Assembly: GCA_003641425.1 (NCBI GenBank)
Contig: QNAH01000060.1
Span: forward strand, 1-10,649
From: Candidatus Zixiibacteriota bacterium
GTDB taxonomy: Bacteria > Zixibacteria > MSB-5A5 > GN15 > PGXB01
Length of the DNA: 10,649 nucleotides
Direction: 5' to 3'
In this document: positions 6,822 to 10,649 of the stretch, in pieces
Layout: every line of letters starts with the position of its first letter
Position numbering within the stretch: position 1 is the first letter of the stretch
The notes under the pieces: model-generated
Databases searched by the model: none
The model's input: only the letters and a program-made list of their open reading frames with translations
What the model was told of the DNA's origin: nothing
Made by a program: the position numbers and the translations under genes

Positions 6822-7961
6822 ATGCGCAGGCTTATATTGGTATTGGCCGCGGCGGCTATTCTGACGGCGGTTTCCTTTGCATCGGATAATCCGGTCATCC
6901 TGGGAGTGGAATTTCCTGCTCCGACCGAAGCGGGCTGGATGACCGGGAATGAAAAAATACATTTTACACCTTATCCGCTTCAATTCGATATAGTTTTTTA
7001 TATTTCCGTGGAAGGCTCGGTCGATTCGGTTTCCTATCCGCCTCAGCGGCGTGACATCTTTATCAAAAGCGTTATGGGGATTCTGAAGAATACGCGATTT
7101 TACCCCGCCAGCGTTAATGGGATTCCGACGGCCTTTATTCTTCCGGCTATCCTGGAATTTCGGCCCGAAGATAATAAACCGGGATTGTACCTTCATGTCC
7201 CGTTTGATGAGCCGGCCTGTGAAATGAAAAATCGTCTGGTGGAAAAGGCTCTTTCTCTCAATGGTTTCAAACTTCCGGGCGTCGAGCGATTCCCGCCATA
7301 TTACTGTATATTGCCGGAGGGTGAGGTTGATGAACCCGGTTATCCCTTTATAGTATTTGAAGTCGCTGTCGATACCGCCGGTGATCTGACAGACTATGAG
7401 GTGATCTACTCTTCGCATGATATTTGTTCCGAGGTGATGTCGAATGTGCTTCTGCATGCCGAACTGGCGGGGGCCTTACGTAACGGCCAAAACATAAATT
7501 CGGAGTTTTATTTGATTGCACGGCTGTTCGATGAGTTAAGTTATCCCTCAAATGTATGGACACCATCTTCCGGGGTAACAGAATCCGACTATTTTGAGCA
7601 GTATCGAATAGAGACGGTTTTAGCAATTGATTCGATTGTCTGCCCGCCGATTCCTGTAAATATGGTTGGAGGAGAGTTCTCATACCCCTCGGTGGTCTCT
7701 GTCGAGGATTCTGTCGAGGTCGCAGTCCATATAGATAATATGGGAGAAATAGACGCTTATCAGTATTACTTCCTATTCTCGGATATCATGAGGGAAGCGG
7801 CGGATGATATTTTAAATCGACTGGAGTTTACTCCCGCCATATTATTGGATGGCCGTATATCCGATTTTAACGGATTGCTTGAAATTACATTCAATAATAG
7901 TAAAAAGATACGAATCGACCCGAAATGGCTTCCGTTCCCAGAGACCTCTGCCGGGCAGTAA
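6822..7961 (+). CDS. Exported protein with three TonB-C-terminal-like modules
   Basis: 379 residues from ATG 6822. I prefer it to the in-frame ATG at 6804 because it opens on a clean signal peptide (MRRLILVL, Ala-rich core, cleavage after SFA near residue 21) and fits the promoter position. Residues about 55-114, 175-236 and 285-364 each show the pattern of the TonB energy-transducer C-terminal domain: a strand with a G or D turn, a helix, then a strand. The first is clearest, with FDIVFYISVEGSVDSV, a helix ending in NTRFYPASVNGIP, then a closing strand. The second has VFEVAVDTAGDLTDYEVI. The third is more divergent. Unlike real TonB there is no retained N-terminal anchor and no proline-rich spacer. 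It may therefore be a periplasmic or outer-membrane-associated protein borrowing the fold. Function unknown; the TonB-like reading is by pattern only. Confidence 0.6.
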   Translation: MRRLILVLAAAAILTAVSFASDNPVILGVEFPAPTEAGWMTGNEKIHFTPYPLQFDIVFYISVEGSVDSVSYPPQRRDIFIKSVMGILKNTRFYPASVNGIPTAFILPAILEFRPEDNKPGLYLHVPFDEPACEMKNRLVEKALSLNGFKLPGVERFPPYYCILPEGEVDEPGYPFIVFEVAVDTAGDLTDYEVIYSSHDICSEVMSNVLLHAELAGALRNGQNINSEFYLIARLFDELSYPSNVWTPSSGVTESDYFEQYRIETVLAIDSIVCPPIPVNMVGGEFSYPSVVSVEDSVEVAVHIDNMGEIDAYQYYFLFSDIMREAADDILNRLEFTPAILLDGRISDFNGLLEITFNNSKKIRIDPKWLPFPETSAGQ

Positions 7962-8220
7962 CACGATGACATACAGGCGCTTATGAACAGAGGGGATATA
8001 TTGGGGTAATTACAGCGCATGATCTGCGATTTTCATTAACGGCCATAGAGCAGAGACTCCTGCTGTTTCTATAACATGTTGTCCGGCAAAAGTTAAAGAT
8101 TTATCTTTGGATATGGCCGGTTGGAACAGTTATTGATATTATTTTATCGGGGATGATCCTTGCGGACTAAAAGAGAAAGATTCCGGCTGTTAAAATGTAT
8201 AAAGGAATAGGAGATAAAGG

Positions 8221-8454
8221 ATGAATGATTCGCGACCACAGAAAATAGTAAACTTCTTGTCCGCGATCATTGTTTTGGTTGCAGGCTTTTATGTGCTGTT
8301 TTTTATGCCGTTGGTCGGTATCTCGGCGGCGGCCAAGACTGTTATCGGGATATTGCTTATTCTTTATTTTCTGATAAGAATGAGGTATTTTTCGCGGCGT
8401 TACCGCGGGGATAATAATGGGCCGGAAAACAAAAAGCGGCCGGATAAGGAGTAA
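8221..8454 (+). CDS. Small two-helix inner-membrane protein
   Basis: A 77-residue protein with a good ribosome binding site (AGGAG at 8209-8213, seven bases before ATG). Hydrophobic segments at about 9-30 and 37-55 should form a membrane hairpin. The tail (56-77) is rich in Arg, Lys, Asn and Asp and, by the positive-inside rule, lies in the cytoplasm with the short N-terminus. I do not recognise the family. Good start signal, clean membrane pattern and normal composition support a real gene. The flanking gaps are 259 bases upstream and 85 downstream to the next start, with a separate promoter for the following gene, so it is probably transcribed alone. The upstream gap shows only short AT-rich inverted repeats and no clear promoter. 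Confidence 0.65.
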   Translation: MNDSRPQKIVNFLSAIIVLVAGFYVLFFMPLVGISAAAKTVIGILLILYFLIRMRYFSRRYRGDNNGPENKKRPDKE

Positions 8455-8474
8455 TATGCTCTTAATAAAAATGC

Positions 8475-8502
8475 TTGACAAAAGAGCTAATTACTTTATT
8501 AT
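8475..8502 (+). promoter_or_regulatory. Sigma-70-like promoter of the TPR gene
   Basis: Perfect TTGACA (8475-8480) with TATTAT (8497-8502) after 16 bases. An overlapping alternative -10, TATAAC at 8500-8505, would need a 19-base spacer. Transcription would start near 8509, about 30 bases before the chosen start codon. Confidence 0.5.
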
Positions 8503-8527
8503 AACAGCTTAAATTTTATGCGTAAGC

Positions 8528-8533
8528 GAGGTG
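8528..8533 (+). promoter_or_regulatory. Ribosome binding site deciding a TTG start
   Basis: GAGGTG is an exact match to the consensus complement of the 16S rRNA tail and lies six bases before TTG at 8540. The in-frame GTG at 8531 is part of this site and TTG at 8534 is adjacent to it, so neither is well placed to be the start. Confidence 0.6.
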
Positions 8534-8539
8534 TTGAGT

Positions 8540-10516
8540 TTGAATCATTTTAGCAAAAAAACGGGAACCCGGATAGCGTTCGTTATCATTTCGGTATGTC
8601 TTATTATTCCAATAGCATTGCCGGCACAGGACATCAAAGAAGAAATCAGTAATATGCTTAATTCCGGCGATACGACACGTGCAATTACCATGCTGGAAAA
8701 TGAAATCAAGCTCGATCCGAGTTATGAGTACAATTATCTGGTTCTGGGCGATATTTACAAGAAGCGGAAAAAGTATGATCTCGCCATGGAGCAGTATCAG
8801 AAGTCGGTCGATAAAAACAAGAAGTTTTTTCCGGGGCTTTATGCACTCAGTATGATGCAGTTGCAGATGGGTCAGCTTGACAAGGCCGAGAAAAACCTGT
8901 CGAACGGGCTTAAGAAATCCAAGAAGCTCGACAAGGCGATGTTTCATAACGGCATGGCAAAGCTGTATATGGTCCGGGGCAATTACAATGATGCCGACAG
9001 CGAGATTCGCAAGGCGCTTATAATCGATTCGACCAACTCCGAATTTTATGTCAATCTCGGTGATGTCAATTATCGCATGCAGATCTATCCTCTGGCGATC
9101 GACAATTATGCCAAGGCGCTTGAACTCGACACCGCCTCCCTCGATGTTTATTTCCACTGGGCCGAGGCCTGCCTGGAATTGAAAGATTATACCTGCGCCC
9201 TCGAAAAGCTTAATATCGTTTTACAGAAGGACTCGACTCATGCCGACGCCTGGATGAAAGCCGGCGGGATTTATTATAAGGCGGCGCGTTCTTCGAGAAA
9301 TGCCAACGAAGCCAAAGATCATTATAAATCGACTATCGGATCATACAAGAAGTACTTTGAGCTTTCAAAGGATGAGCCTGATAGCACCAATGGCCGCGCC
9401 TTTTATGAAGCCGGAATGTCTTACCTGATTCTGGGCGGCTACGAGGAAGCTCTCGAGAATTTCCGTACGGTGCTGTCAATCCCGGTCGAACCCAAGGATA
9501 TTTATTTTTATTATGCCCGATCGTTCCATGGTATTTCCAATACCGATACTGTCAAGGCGGATATGGTCAAGATGTATGATTCGGCCCTGGTCTATTATAA
9601 CATACAAAAAGAGAAGATGGAAGATGAAGACTATCGTTCATCGGTTTCCATGGGCGAATTGTATAAGCGGATGGGTGAATGTTACGAAAGTCTGAAAGAC
9701 TACTATAACACCATTACATATTATAAAAAATCTCTTGAATATGATTCGACCCAGGCGCGTCTATTATATGGAGTGGCTGTTGCATATAACCATACTCAGG
9801 ATTTTCGCAATGCGCTTATTTATTATATGAAGCGGATTGCACTGGGAATAGACGAGAGGTACTGGTCGATTTATTACAATGCCGCAATGGCGGCGTTATA
9901 TCTGGCCGACAAGGGTGGAGCCGCGATGGTGGAAGATGAAGACCTGGGAGAGGAAGAAGAATTTGCCGTTTCCGAGCCTGTTTCCGATCCTCTTGAGGGT
10001 GTCGATCTTGCCCGTCTGGCGGTCGAATATCTCGAAAAAATTGCTGTCGATCACTGGGAATTTGTAAGCCAAAAATCCCCTGCGATAGGAATCAAGGCTC
10101 TTGGCCGTTTGGGTTCGACCTACCTTTATCAGCTGGGTGATTGTGAAAACGGCGTCAAGTATCTCGAACGGGTACTGGAACTGGAGCCCGACAACTGCGA
10201 TGCTTTGAAATCGATGGGGTATGCGTATTTCGGCGGCGTTTGTACCTATAATTATACCAAGGCTCTGACATACCTGCGCAAGGCGCTGGATTGCCGGATT
10301 GCCGGTGGTTCGACGCGCTGTGAGGAGATCGATCTTGTTTTATGGATCGGACAGACGTACCAGTTCCGGGGTCTGGCCAGGCTGGATGCCAAGCAGAAGG
10401 AAGAATCAAAAGCCGATTTTAAAGCGGCTCATGACTGGTATCTGGATTGTTTAAAATGCGATCCGGGGAATAAGTCTTGTATAGAAGGAGAACAACAGAC
10501 CAAATTTATGTATTAA
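8540..10516 (+). CDS. Exported tetratricopeptide-repeat protein
   Basis: 658 residues from a TTG start chosen by the GAGGTG site. Residues 1-29 form a signal peptide (MNHFSKKTGTR, hydrophobic core, cleavage after LPA). The mature protein is mostly TPR helices. Clear repeats of the W/Y-x-x-LG-x-x-Y...A-x-x-x-Y-x-K-A-L type lie at about 66-98, 170-202 (YVNLGDVNYRM, then AIDNYAKALELD), 203-236, 287-318, 373-406 and 525-556, with weaker ones between. An acidic linker at about 464-487 (VEDEDLGEEEEF) splits the solenoid in two. The C-terminal block is Cys-rich, with eight Cys between about 535 and 647. TPR solenoids bind other proteins; this one should act as a scaffold or assembly factor in the periplasm or at the outer membrane. 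No catalytic motif is seen. The next gene starts 34 bases later and is probably co-transcribed. Confidence 0.85.
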   Translation: MNHFSKKTGTRIAFVIISVCLIIPIALPAQDIKEEISNMLNSGDTTRAITMLENEIKLDPSYEYNYLVLGDIYKKRKKYDLAMEQYQKSVDKNKKFFPGLYALSMMQLQMGQLDKAEKNLSNGLKKSKKLDKAMFHNGMAKLYMVRGNYNDADSEIRKALIIDSTNSEFYVNLGDVNYRMQIYPLAIDNYAKALELDTASLDVYFHWAEACLELKDYTCALEKLNIVLQKDSTHADAWMKAGGIYYKAARSSRNANEAKDHYKSTIGSYKKYFELSKDEPDSTNGRAFYEAGMSYLILGGYEEALENFRTVLSIPVEPKDIYFYYARSFHGISNTDTVKADMVKMYDSALVYYNIQKEKMEDEDYRSSVSMGELYKRMGECYESLKDYYNTITYYKKSLEYDSTQARLLYGVAVAYNHTQDFRNALIYYMKRIALGIDERYWSIYYNAAMAALYLADKGGAAMVEDEDLGEEEEFAVSEPVSDPLEGVDLARLAVEYLEKIAVDHWEFVSQKSPAIGIKALGRLGSTYLYQLGDCENGVKYLERVLELEPDNCDALKSMGYAYFGGVCTYNYTKALTYLRKALDCRIAGGSTRCEEIDLVLWIGQTYQFRGLARLDAKQKEESKADFKAAHDWYLDCLKCDPGNKSCIEGEQQTKFMY

Positions 10517-10550
10517 TCTGAAAGGAAATGTTTGATTATCAGGAGAAATT

Positions 10551-10649
10551 ATGGCCGAAAAGAAAGATAGCGGGGCGAAACAGGGTAAACCGTTCGACCC
10601 CGATGAAAGATTCAGGTATATCGGCTTTGAGGTACATCCAGGTAAAATA
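10551..10649 (+). CDS. 5' end of an unrecognised soluble protein, cut by the window edge
   Basis: ATG at 10551 follows AGGAGAA (10541-10547) at good spacing, and 33 codons remain open to the edge. The peptide has a charged, disordered-looking start (MAEKKDSGAKQGKPF), then DPDERFRYIGFEVHPGKI, which looks like the beginning of a folded domain. No signal peptide is present, so a cytoplasmic or membrane-associated location is likely. The 34-base gap to the TPR gene and lack of a terminator suggest a shared transcript. I do not recognise the family. Confidence 0.75.
   Translation, partial: MAEKKDSGAKQGKPFDPDERFRYIGFEVHPGKI

Noticed and set aside
6696..7457. Minus-strand open frame of 253 codons opposite the TonB-C-like gene
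   Set aside because: It has no recognisable domain or start signal. The plus-strand frame has a signal peptide, a promoter and fold-like patterns, so this is a shadow.
8091..8110. AAAGAT-TT-ATCTTT inverted repeat as a terminator or operator
   Set aside because: Six AT-rich base pairs around a two-base loop are common by chance, with no T run or aligned promoter.
8516..9157. Minus-strand open frame of 213 codons opposite the TPR gene
   Set aside because: It is a shadow of the TPR frame, whose repeats are unmistakable.

Overview
The window reads as bacterial chromosome from an uncultured-type lineage of the FCB assemblage, most plausibly candidate phylum Zixibacteria or a close relative. The main clue is the C-terminal sorting/binding module on the large secreted proteins: a two-repeat dockerin that opens with Cys-Gly-Asp-Ala-(Asp/Asn) and ends on Gly-Gly-Pro...Cys-Pro. 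It is joined to PKD, cohesin-like, FG-GAP and thrombospondin type-3 modules, a set I associate with that group. The assignment is from pattern memory, not from a marker gene. No rRNA, tRNA, CRISPR array, transposase or phage gene is visible.

Layout. Positions 1-83 hold the first 27 codons of an unrecognised minus-strand gene running off the left edge. Positions 84-704 are mostly non-coding and contain the wreck of a dockerin gene (329-544): promoter, strong ribosome binding site, ATG and the dockerin end survive, two in-frame TGA codons interrupt it, and almost the whole body is missing. 705-2828 is an intact secreted C10 (streptopain-type) cysteine protease with PKD, cohesin-like and dockerin modules. 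A 451-base gap (2829-3279) holds a 14-bp palindrome abutting a 13-bp perfect hairpin. 3280-5004 encodes a secreted FG-GAP propeller / FN3-like / thrombospondin-3 / dockerin protein. Then come a lone Wzx/MATE-type polysaccharide flippase (5170-6678), a periplasmic or secreted protein with three TonB-C-terminal-like modules (6822-7961), a 77-residue two-helix membrane protein (8221-8454), an exported TPR protein (8540-10516) and, 34 bases on, the start of a further soluble protein (10551 to the right edge).

How the genes relate. All complete genes are on the plus strand, but the gaps, separate promoter-like sites and a terminator-like hairpin argue for several short transcription units rather than one operon; only the TPR gene and the gene at 10551 look co-transcribed. 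Six of the products act at or beyond the inner membrane: two dockerin-tagged exported proteins (plus one dead relative), a lipid-linked glycan flippase, a TonB-C-like exported protein, a small membrane protein and an exported TPR scaffold. The theme is the cell envelope and cell surface. The most interesting inferences are a possible cohesin-dockerin surface assembly built around a protease, the eroded dockerin gene that kept its control region, and a probable leaderless start at 6822.
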